This document shows, piece after piece, positions 21,701-33,700 of a DNA stretch of 64,000 nucleotides. The stretch is from Montifringilla adamsi (lineage: Eukaryota; Chordata; Aves; Passeriformes; Passeridae), in NCBI GenBank assembly GCA_017590115.1, contig JAGGNK010008781.1:4567371-4631370 (forward strand), read 5' to 3'. The notes below the pieces were generated by a model. The model was not told the origin of the DNA and searched no databases. It worked only from the letters and a program-made list of their open reading frames with translations. How positions within the stretch are numbered: position 1 is the first letter of the stretch; every line of letters starts with the position of its first letter. The translations under genes were made by a program, and so were the position numbers.

Positions 21701-24700
21701 TGGAAAAAAATCTTTGGGAAGTTGTGTCTGCTGCTCTCTGTGAAGAGAGCTGTGGTTACAGCGCTGGCACTCAGGATTCTGTGTCCTGAGCTCTGTGGCA
21801 CTGCGAGGGCACGGCTGGCACCACTCTGCTGCCCGTGGGTAAATCCTGGTGATCTGTGTGTGGCTCTTCCCAGGTCCTTCTCCTCCCAGCACCTCTCCAT
21901 GGCCTCCATCGCCGTGGTGGACAGCCCTGGCTTCCAGAGCCCGCGGCAGCAGCGGAGCGAGCGAGCGGCCACCTTCGAGGAGCTCTGCCACAACTACGTC
22001 CAGGAGAGGCTGCAGGGGCTCTTCTATGAGAAAACCTTCCTGTGGGAGATGGAGAGGTACAGAGAGGTGAGGAGCAGGGCTTGGGAGCAGCTCTCAGCAC
22101 CCAGGAGTGCCTTTGTGCCCAGGGGTCCCTGTGTCCTGCTGTGGTGTGAGCGAATAACTCAGGGGCATTACTGGGAGGGCTGGGGGAGCTCTGCAAGGAG
22201 CAGAAACCTCTCTCTCTCCATCCCCTGCCTCAGTTCTGGATCCTCTTGGCTATTTCTGATGTGCCAGAGCTGCTCTCTTGGCATCTTTGTGGAAGTTGCC
22301 GTGGCAGGGGGGGCTGGAATGAGATGATTTTTCCCAACCCAAACCATTTTGGAATTCTATTACATGCTTGCTCCAGCTCAGGAGACTTTGTGTCTTCTCT
22401 TGGCACAGCTGACTTTTTCCTCAGGTGATGAATAATAGAGAATAGAAAGGAAAATGATAAATTATTGCAGAAATAAGCTGTTGAGAAACCTGCAGGCAGA
22501 GATGAACTTATTATAGGCTTGAAGGAGTTACCATAATGCCTCTAGCCCTGGGAAAAGAGCTGAATTCCTATGGTTTAACACAGACATCATCGAGTAAGGA
22601 GAGATGTGCCCTTCCCTAGTGATGAAGACTTCCAAATGCCATCCCACAACTGAAACAAGCTTTTAAATGATGTTTTCCAGGAAAATGTTGAGGTGTCTTT
22701 TGATCTTCCAGAGCGCTCTCCTCTGGCCACGCTGTCCATCATCGACCTGAGCTGCTCCCAGGTACCCTGTCCCCTCTGTCCCCTCTGCACCCAAGCAGTG
22801 AGGGCTCCAGAGGCAGAGTGGGACCCTGTGGAGCATCAGGGCAACCTGAAGTGTTGTAGGGAGAGGGGGGCACAGCATCCACCAGGACGATTTTTGGCCT
22901 TTTAAAATATAAACACCCACCCTGACCAAGCTCTGCATTCCAGCCTGGGGTGATGGGCTCCCCTGGGACAGTCACTGCTGTGATGGGTGATGTCCAGAGC
23001 TGGGTCAGGTGGGGAGGGTCTGCTCTGGGCTAGGTGAATTATCGTGGTTTCTGCCACGATGGCTGTTGGGGTTCACTCCGGCTAGCTATGGACCCTTGCC
23101 CACACGATAATTCATAGACAAAAGTAAAAAATAGAGAAGTGCTCTTCTCCACGTGGGAAACGTTCTCCTTCATTCCAAGAGACACAGCAAGTGGACAAAC
23201 CCATGGGAGAAAGAGGGTGTTCCCTGGTGGCAGGGGACTTTCACACCCCAGGGAATGGGGACAGAGGAAGAGGCCCACAGCCAATGGGATACAGTGAGGA
23301 GAGGCAAGGGGAGGGTCTCTTCACCCAGGCAGAGACCACCAGGGGGTACTGGGGTGGCTGAGGGAAAGGCCATGTGATGGGGAAAGGGATAACAAACCAC
23401 GTGATACAACATAAGCTATTCAGTGCAATACAAAAACCACTCTGTGCAAATTCCCAATGCACCCAGTGCAAAGCAACAGCTAAATAACTATTTAGTGCAA
23501 CACAACAGCTGGGGGCACAGCTGGGCAGTGGGAGCAGGGTGTGGGGAGCAGAGCAGGCTGTGGCTGGAGCCCAGAGCCCCCATGTCCCTTGGCAGCCGCA
23601 GGTGCTCCCGGGCAGCCCCGGGGCTGCTCGCCAGGGGCTGCTGTGGATCCTGGACGAGGAGGTGCTGGTGCCAGGCTCCGGGGATGGCACTGCCTTCGAG
23701 CGCCTCTGCTCCTACTTCGCCACCAAGGGACCCGACCAGGACGGTGAGTTGGGCTCGGCTTGGCTGCCCAGCCTCTGGCATCACCGTTTGGCTTTGGGAT
23801 TCTGGGAGATGTGGATGAGTAAAACCCCTCACTGTGTTTTTCTCTGGGCTGGTCCTGGGGTGCTGTGACCATCACAGGCGAGGGGTACCTGCGCAGGTGT
23901 GAGCAGACGCTGCACTTTGAGATCTGCCACCAGCTGGGCACAGCCCCCGTGCGCTACGACCTCACGGGCTGGGTCAGCAAGGCCAAGTTCAACCTCTCGG
24001 CCCAGAATGCCATCCAGGTGCTGCAGAACTCCACGGTGTAAGTGCCAGGAGGTGCCAGAATGCCCGAGGGAGGGGGTTGGGGATGCCCCTGCCCTGGGCT
24101 GCAAACCTGCCCCAGCTCTGGAGACAGAGGGTGGAGTGGGGGCACAGGGGGGAATGGTTTCCCACTGCAGAGAGCAGTGTTAGGTGGGATGCTGGGGAGA
24201 ATTTCCTGGCTGTGAGGGTGGTAAAGCCCTGTTCCAACTCTGGAAGTGTCCAAGGTCAGGGTGGACAGGGCTTGGAGCAAGTTGGGCTGGTGGAAGGTGT
24301 CCCTGCCTGTGGAGGTGCAGCACAAGTCAGAGCTGTGAGGCTTCACCAGCAGCTGCCCAGGCTTTCCCTCTGCTTTGAGCAGCCTTGCAAACGAAATTGG
24401 AACTGAAAGGGAACTGAAGTGCTGCAGGTGTCTGTGCACACAGGGGGATTTTAACCTTCTGCTAGCATGCTCCTGGCTCAGTTGGTTTGGGCTCCAACCC
24501 AGGGAAGCTTTAACAGCATAGAACAGCTCCATGCTCCCACCAGAGAGAATGGACAGGGTGGGGGTGTCCCGGCACCCCTTCCCACTCCTCAGAGCAGCAC
24601 CAGGTTGGGATGTGGGGTGTCGCATCCCTGTGGCAGAGGCCGGGATGGCAGCGGGCGGTGTGTGTCCCGCAGAGCCGCGGTCCGGCAGCTGGTGCAGCCG

Positions 24701-27700
24701 CGGGCGAGCGCTCCGCCGGGCTGCCGCGCCCTGGCCGGGCTGGACGGGCGCTCCCAGGCCGCCCTGCACCGCAACGCCTGCCTGAGGAAAACCTTCGCCA
24801 GCGGCTTCGCCGCCGTGAGGAAGAGGTCGGTGTGCGCCCAGATCAAGCTGCAGGCGGTGAGTGCCAGCGCTGGGACACGGCGGTGCGGGCGGGGGGGTTG
24901 TGGCACAGAGCGCGGTGACACTACGCGGGGATCTTGCCTTGGGCAAGGCTCCTTAGCGGGGTGCCCGCACCCCCAGCAGTGAGTGAGCTCCTGCCCGGCC
25001 CCATCAGGGATGTGGCCACCGCGGTGCTGCGCTGCTGTCACTCAGGGAGAGCCACCAGGCAAAGAGATCAGGCACGGGTGGCACAGATCACACACAGATC
25101 GCACACAGATCACACACACAGATCTCACACAGATCACACACAGATCGTGTACAGATCACACACAAGATCACACACAGATCACACACAGATTTCACACAGA
25201 TTACACACAGTTTACACACAGATCTCACACAGATCTCACACAGATTACACACAGTTTACACACAGATCTCACACAGATTACACACGGTTTACACACAGAT
25301 CACACACACATCTCAGATCACAGATCACGCACAGATTTCACGCAGATCTCACACAGATTACACACAGTTTACACACAGATCTCAAACAGATCTCACACAG
25401 ATTACACGAGCACCTCGCTGCTTTAATCCTCTTAAGTGCTCAGACAGTATCCAGCCCTCGGCGCTGGGCACGTGCCAGGCTCCTGCTGCTCTCACACCTA
25501 ATTAAGTGCCCAAACTCTCTCCGGAGATGAGGCTCAGGCTCTGCTGAGTCCCTGACCAGCCTGTTTTGTGGTCCTGCCTGTCCCTGGCAAACCCCCTCCC
25601 CAGCATCCCTCAACCACAATGATTTTTAATCCTTCCAATACAAATAATTCCATGATTCTACAAACTGTGGTACATTTTCTGGCCATCACCTGAACACGTG
25701 GCACATTAGGAGGAAGGGTCCTGCTCACCACTCATGTTCACCCTCTGATGCTATTCCCAACTCGGAGCTGACTCCTCCACCTGCCCAGACACCCTGCAGT
25801 TGCACAGGGAGCATTTCCCACTGCCAGCATGTGGTCACCCTTTGTCCCCTCCATCTCCACTGACCTCTGCCACTCTCCAGGATGCCCTCACCAACCTTCT
25901 CCGGCGGTCCCAGCTGCACTTTGTCCACTGCCTCCTCCCAGGGATGGGCCAGGAAGGGCCGGTCCCTCGGCCCCCAGCGCCACCAGACTCAGCCCCACAG
26001 CTGGACGTGGTGGCCCTGAGGACGCAGCTGGAGGGGAGCCAGCTCCTGGATGCCCTGCGCCTCCACCGTGTCGGTACGTCCAGACCCTGCCCCTGCAGCT
26101 CCCTGCCCCTGGCTCAGCCCTTCCAGCCTTTGCTCATCACCTGCTTCTCACCAGCAGGTGAGGAATCCCCCTTCCTTCAGAAATTCCCCATTCGGAAGTT
26201 CTCCTCCATTTTTATTCCTGCTTTTTGCAGGGGTTCTGAGCCCCTCTCCTGCCTGAGCTCTGTTGGCTGCAGCTCCAATGGAGCTCTCCTTGGAGCATCA
26301 GGCTGGACCTGCACTGACCCCAGCCACAGCCCATGCCATGGGGACAGGGAGCTGTGCAGGAGGCCCAGGGGCATGTCCTGGGTGACACGAGGTGCTGGGG
26401 TGCCATCTGTCCCCCTCAAACTCACCTCGGTGCCCTCTCCCTGCCCTCACTGCAGGGCTTTCTCTCTCGTGGCAGCTCCCCATGTCCCCTCCAGCCCCGC
26501 TGCCCTTTGCTGTCACAGGATGTCCTAGCAGGTCCCTCCCCAGCCTGCCAGTGCCCTGGGCGTGGTGCAGCCCCCAACACAGCCCCCAACAGCCCTCAGC
26601 AGGTCCCTCCCCAGCCTGCCAGTGCCAGTGGCAGTGCCCTGGGCGTGGTGCAGCCCCCAACAGCCCTGTGTGCCCCCAGGCTATTCGGATCGGCTGCTCC
26701 TCACCCAGTTCCGCAGGCGCTTCCAGCTGCTGGCTCCGGAGGTGATGAAGAAGCACAACTCTGCCTACGAGGTGCCAGATGAGAACAAGGTGTGTGCTGG
26801 GCTGGGGGGCACGGGCTGCCACCCCCAGTGGGGCTGTGATGGTGCCAGAACTGAGGGGAGGGTGTGGGCATTGCTGTGGCACAGTCCCTCTCCCTGGCTC
26901 CCCAAAAATCTGGGACTGAGGACAAGCCAGGCAGCATTCCCAGGGACCCAAGGGAGCAGGGACTGTGGAATCTTCTGGGCACTGGGCATCACCTGCAGCC
27001 TGGGGTGACTCCTCACCTCACCCTGTCATGCTGAAAGCCAAAAGAGCTCAGGAGGGAATCTGGACACCTGCCAGTTTTATTTGTTTCCGAGTAAATTTGT
27101 AGCAAAACCAGCACAAAGCCATGCCTGGAATAAGGCTATGGATGAGCCACCAAGAGCTGAGAGGAGCTGAATTAAAGCTGGGCACGTGCTGTGTTGTGCA
27201 AACTGCAGCCAGCATGTGCAAAGGCAGTTAAGACCTCGGGATTTAATAAGACAAGTCTGACAATTGGGAAAGGTCAATATTGCTATGAAATGCTGTCGGA
27301 GGCAGAGGGTGCCTTGTCAGCAGCGTGTAAGCAGGGGATTTGGAAAATCCCATCCTCCCCGGAGCTTGCTGCCACGAGGGTTTGTCAGCTGGGAAATGCT
27401 TCCTGGGACATGGCATGAACCTGGCTGCTGGAGCAGGAGAGAGGCTCAGCTGTGAGGGGACAGGGCATTGAGAGCTGGCCTGTGCTTGTGCTGGGGTGGG
27501 ACTGTCCTGCACAGCCCTGCACCAGTCCTGCTCCCAGCAGTGCCACCAGAACAGGCACAGCCACAGCACTGGTGCTTCCTCCCCCTGGCACAGTGTTTCA
27601 GGTTCTGTGATCCATATCTCACTCCCTGGTGTGCTCCATCCCCTCCTTGCACGGCTGCTGGGGAGGCCAGGGGTGCAATCCTGCTGCTCCTGGGTGGAAT

Positions 27701-30700
27701 ATCCCTTCTGTGGGTTTGTCCTTCAGGGAGCAGGTGAGATGATGTTGTGTGGAATGAGGTGTTAGCAGAGGATTTTTGTTAGAATTTCTGTAGTCCTGGG
27801 GCTTTCAAACCATCCAGCCAGCCAGACAGCGTGGCTGCCCCGGGGGAGTGGTTGATGTTGCTGCTGTTATATTCATGTTCTGGTCCAAAGCTTGGAGTAA
27901 TTGAGTTCAGGCTTCTCCTTGAGATAATCTCCTGCTTGAATCCTCCAGGAGTTCTGTGCTCTGGGCTCAGGGGAGAACTCAGCCCTTCCCCTGATTTTGG
28001 CTCCATGGGATGAGCTGTTGGTGAGGGGGGCAGGAGGGGAGCACTGAGTGCAGCTGGATGGAGCACTGTCCCCTGTGTCACCTCCTGTCCGTGCCCCAAG
28101 GCTCTGCCAGACCAGGCATGGCAGCAAAAGGAGGAAAATCTTCCCAGCAGCTGCAGATCTCTGCTCCCCATCCTGCTGAAAGCCTCGGGGGAGGGAAGTC
28201 CTTGCACTGGGACTTGGGACTGGGCTTTGGCAAGGGGAGGAGGAAAAGAGGGCAGAGCTGGATGAACCCTCACTGGGTGCCCATGAGGACTGGGCGTCCC
28301 TGCACCCCATTTCAGCAGCTGACAGCAGGATGTGGGTGTTTCCTGAGCAGTCCCATGTTGTGTTCCTTCTCTGTAGGCAATCGAGGAGCTGTTCCAGGCG
28401 CTGGATCTGGAGAAGAAGAGCGTTGCCATAGGACGCACCCAGGTACGACGACTGTGCCCTGCTTCCCCGTTGCTCTGGTGTGTGTGGGCACAGCCCCATG
28501 CCAGGCTCCCCAGCAGCCCAAAGCTCCCCAAACTGGGGACAAAGGCTCTCCTCCACTGCTGCATGTGGCACCAGGTGGGCTGGGAAACTGAGACTCTAAA
28601 TATCAGAGCAAAAGCCTCATAATCCTCATCTGAAAGCAGTACCCAGGGTCAATCCTGTACCTAATTACCAAAATCCAGCCTGTCCCTGGTGGTATTTAAG
28701 TTCCTAATTACCATTGATGTCTCCTGGGAGTGAAGGGGGCTTGGGCAGCTCGTGGGTTTGCTGCAGAGCAGGAACTGTCACAGCAACCACATTTGAACTT
28801 CAATGTGATGGTCTGAAAGAAAAATTAATTTCACGTGCGTGCTTGCCTTCAGCTCTGGAGTTTGTAAAGAAAGAATTCACGGAACGGTTCTGTGGAGCAA
28901 AATGACTTTCTTTTATCCTGCACTGTGCAGTTTGTAATTATCTCCTCTCTGGAACCCTCGTTCTTAATCAATAGCACGGTGGCAGCCCTGGTCACATTTT
29001 GTTAGGGACGAGTTCGCTTTGCCGTCGCTTTGAGCATTGATTTTGTACCAGCTGTGAAACTTGCAGGGCTGGGGAGTTAATTCAGACATTAATGAGGCAA
29101 TCGAATGGGTGGTGGAGCAATCATGGCATCAGCTCAGGAGAGCCACTTTCCTTGGGGTTGTGCTTTGATTCAATTTGGCACGGTTAAAATGCAGCTCTCT
29201 CAGCACTGCCCTGGCCTCACCTGTGTCACTCAGGGGTTATTAAACCTGGGCCATGCAAATGGTTGGGGGTTCCTGATCCTGGATTCCAAGAGTTTCTCCC
29301 AGCAGTGACCCAGAGACACTTCAGACACTCAGAGATCGATACCGGCCTGGGTCTGATGGCATCAGCAAATCTGTGTCATTTCTGAGGTGTTTCTGACCAG
29401 TTCAGAGAAAGAAAACAATCTGGTTTATTTTGGTTTTGCTATGGTAACACATCACTGCTGTTACCTGTGTGCATTTGTGTCTCACTGTCAGAATCCACTG
29501 TCAGTGGAGGTGTCCATCCATCCACCCATCCCATCCATCCCATCCATCCATCCATCCATCCATCCATCCCATCCCCACAGTGAGGGGAACAGGCAGCATC
29601 CCACAGGAAAAGTTTTGAGGAATTGTACCTTGTGATGGTCGATGCCTCTGTCAAGGAGGAGGGAGAGTTTCCAGCCCTGACCTGGGGTGTGTAACCCGTT
29701 CCTTGCTGCCAGGTGTTCCTGAAGCCAGGGGTGATCTCCAGGCTGGAGAAGCAGCGGGACAAGCTGATAGCCCAGAAGATGACTCTGCTCCAGGCTGCCT
29801 GCAAGGGCTTCCTCAGCCGCCAAAAGTTCAAGAGATTGAAGGTACCTATCCCATGGGCTGGGGACACCTGAGCCCACCCAGGTCAGTGCTGCTGGGACAG
29901 CACCCAAATAACAGCTCTTTAGAGCTCCTTTGAAGCTTTCCCCTGCAGCCATGAGATGCTGTGCTGCCATCCCTGAGCTCCTCTGCCACCTTTCCCTCTC
30001 CAGCCTGGTGTCCCAGCTTGGTCCTTCCTGGCAGTCCTGGCTGGTGAGGGTCATGGCTGCTGTGTCCCCACAGATCCAGCGCCTGGCCATCCGCTGCATC
30101 CAGAAGAACCTGCAGGTGTTCCAGGCAGTCAGGCACTGGCCCTGGTGGCAGCTGTTGAGCCACGTGCGGCCCCTGCTCAGTGTTAACCTCGCCGAGGAGC
30201 AGCTCCGTGCTAAGGAAGTGAGTGTCAAGGGCTGGGATGGGATGGGTGGGACAGCACAGGGTTCTTTAGGGGCTCTGCCTGGTGGATTGCTCGAGTTGGA
30301 AGTCACTTCCGCCCAGGCAAAGATGTTTTTCCTACCATCCAGAAGTTGGCATCTGTTCTTAGCCCAGTGTCACGTGTTCTGCAGAGCTGTGGAGGGAGAA
30401 GTGACTTCTTGCTTAGAGGGACAGTAGCAAACACACCATGTTATGGTTGTGTTCGAGGCTCCCAGGATGAGGGAAGAGATGAGAGTCTTGACTCTGTGTT
30501 TCAGAAGGCTGATTTATTATATTATAATATATTATATTAAAAAGCTACACTAAAACTATACTAAAAAGAATAGAGAGAAAGGATCCATCAGAAGGCTGGA
30601 AAGGAATAGCAAGGAAGGAATGATAACAAAAGCTTGTGAATCTCAGAGAGTCCGACACAGCTGGATCTTTGATTGGTCATTAAGTAGAAACAACTCACGT

Positions 30701-33700
30701 GGACCAATCACAGATGCACCTGTTGGTAAACAATGTCCAGACCACATTCCACAGCCAACAGACAGTTAATTGTTTACATTTCTTTTCTGAGGCTTCTCAG
30801 ATAGAATCGGAGAAAAATCCTAGCAAAGGATTTTCATAAAAATATCATGGTGACATCATGTCCCCGCAGTCAGACTCCACCCCAGGATTCCCTCACTGCC
30901 CTCCTCGTGCCCTCTACAAGCTCCAGGGGCTGTGTCCCCTGAGCCAAACCCCTGGGGATGGGCTTGTCAGCCTGTGGGGAGATGAGCATTCAAACACCCC
31001 TGTGTGTTTGAATGCTCCACTCTGTGCTGTCCCCAGTGCTGTGCTGGCATCCACCTGTGTTGCCCTGGGCGATGCTAATAGATAGGAGATGCTAATGGAC
31101 ATTTTTTTTTTGTCCCAGGAAAGGCTCCTTTCAGCCCTCTGCACCCTCTGAGACCTGTGCTAAATTCCTATCTTTCCCACTCCTCCTCTTGCCTTAGCAA
31201 GGTTTTAACACGATGTTTTCAGGCTGGCTCAGATGAAATAAAAGCTGCCCAAGCCTCTGTTTTTGTCTCCAAACCCACCTGGGATCCATCAGGCCCCATC
31301 ATTTGTTAACCTCTGTTTTTATCACCACTCTGCACGTTCTGCTCTTGCTCAGTGTTGGACATCAAAGCAGGACAAGGCTGCGTGGAGCAGCTCCTGCTGC
31401 CTGGGAAGGAATCACAGCCAACACCGTGCCTTTGCACCGTGCTCTGATACCTGCCAGGGCCCTGAGACACACCCTGGGCATGATCCAGGCCCCTGGCTGT
31501 TCATGCCAGGCTTTTGAGGTTTGCTGCTCTCTCATAAAACTTGCTCTACACACACCAAAGCTGACATTCCCTCCGATGGAATTCATGTCAGGAGCTGTAG
31601 TCCCGGCAATTTGCAGTGAGCAGCCTTCAAAGTTGCCTGGTAAATTTTATTAATAAGGCAGCTATGTCTCTTCCACTTATTTTGAACAGAAAACAAGGTT
31701 TTCATAAATAAACCGAGGATGCTGGAACTCTCTGTGTGTGTTTTTTTCCAATCTTCCCTAGGAGGAGCTGGCGGCGCTGAGAAGGAAGCTGGAAAAATCC
31801 GAGCAGGCATGCAGCGAGCTCAGACAGACTACAGAGAGTCTGGAGAGCAAGGTACAGCCCCAGAACCTCTGGTGCAGACCCCAAAACATCTGATGCAGAC
31901 CCCAAAACCTCTGCCACAGCCCTGTTTGGCCAGGTTGGGACGGGAGCTGATGGGGATGAACAGGAGCAGCAGTTCCAGCAGAGCAGGAGGAGCCATGAGC
32001 AGGGGCAGCTGCCAGGGATGGTCCCCTGGACAGGATTCTGGACAGGCTGCAGTGTCCAGCTACAGAATTCCAGGCTGGCATCACTCCAGGCTGCCCAGAG
32101 AAGCTGTGGCTGCCCCATCCCTGAAAGTATCCAAGGCCAGGTTGGATGGGGCTGGGAGCAGCCTGGGCTAGTGGAAGGTGTCCCTGCCCATGGGGTGGAA
32201 CTGGATGAGCTTTAAGGTCCTTTCCAGCCCAAACCATTCTGGGATTCTGTGTTCCCAGCTGGCTGCTGGTCCTCTGTGGGTTCTGCTCTCAGATGCACAG
32301 CTCCTTGTGATTGTGCCTGGGATTTTGCCAAGCATCATGAGGAGAAGGAGCTCCCAAGGTTTCTATAAATACCCTGGGTTTTCCCAGCTCCCTTGGCTGC
32401 AGCAGGGCTGAGCTGGGTCTAGGCTGCAGCTCTGCCTGACAGAGCCAACAGCCCCCAAGGCCAGGACCCTCCTCATCCCTGGGAAGGGGATAAAGATGGT
32501 TTAGTTTAAGCTCTTTGGGAATGCTGAGCAAGGCAACTGCCTCAGGGCAGACCTAGGAAAACACCAGGGAGAGAAATCCTGTGGGATTTGCTTACTGGGT
32601 TAAGCTTGTGGGATTCCCTAAGGAGCTGGTGCCTGCACAATGCTGTCAGACACAGGAAAGGAGTGTTGGAATGGTGTGTTTTCCTGTGGCTCTGCAGCCC
32701 CTGGACTGGCTGAGCAGGAAGGACCATGTGCCCGTCTGCTCTGCGGAAAATGGAATTGATTTTCTGGATTAATAATTCTCCCCTTCTGCTCCTGGTTTCA
32801 AAGGAAATTTAATGCAATAAAGTAGGACAATGGAGAGCTGTGATGAGCCCTGCAGTGCAGGCAGCGTGGCACAGGCAGCTGCCACACAGGAGCCTGGGCT
32901 CCCACTGGTGACACTGGTCAGGGCCGGTGTGCACTCCTGGGACCAGGCAGAGCTGTCAGGATGGCTGTGGCACGGCAGAACCCCCCCCAGCCATGCCCAG
33001 ACTGACCCCCTGCTCCCCCAGATCATCGACCTGACCACGGAGCTGTCGGATGAGCGCTACAAGGGCGATGTCACCTGCCAGGCCCTGGATGGGGAGCGGG
33101 CGGAGCGGCTGCGGGGCACCCGCGAGCTGCAGGAGCTGCAGGTACAGAGCCCTGAGCCCTGTGCGGTGACAGTGGCCCTGCCATCCCCCTGACACAGCCC
33201 TCCTGAGTGCCCCAGAGCTGGGAAAAGCTGCTCCCTTCCTCCCTTCCCCAGAGCAAACACGACCAAGTGCAGAAGAAGCTGGAGTCAGTGGAGAAGCAGC
33301 TGGAAGAGGCCCAGCAGCTGGTGCAGCTGCGTGAGATGAAGATCAGCGGCTCTGGAGGAGGTAGGGATGTCCCTCTGGAGGCAATGCATGCTCTGGGCAT
33401 CCAGCCTGACCTGTGGGGCTGCAGAGAAGAGGGCAGAGGTTTGTCCTCCCCACTCAGTGCCACTCTGCAGCCCCTGGCCTCTCCGGAGCGTTCTGTCACT
33501 CCGTGTTGCTCATCCAGCGGGAGCTGGCAGGGACAGCTCGGTGACACAGCTCTGGATCTGGCACGGGGCTGGTGGTGCTGTGCCCCAGGGAGCTGCTGGC
33601 ACTGCTGGGATGGGAGGGGATGGGATGGGATGGGCACACGTGCTGTGCCTGAGGCAGGGCACATGTTCTGTGTGAGCAGGGCAGCCCTGGGCACACAAAG

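Noticed and set aside
24934..25530. Open frame with [10 protein letters not shown] repeats
   Set aside because: Translation of the intronic 10-bp satellite.
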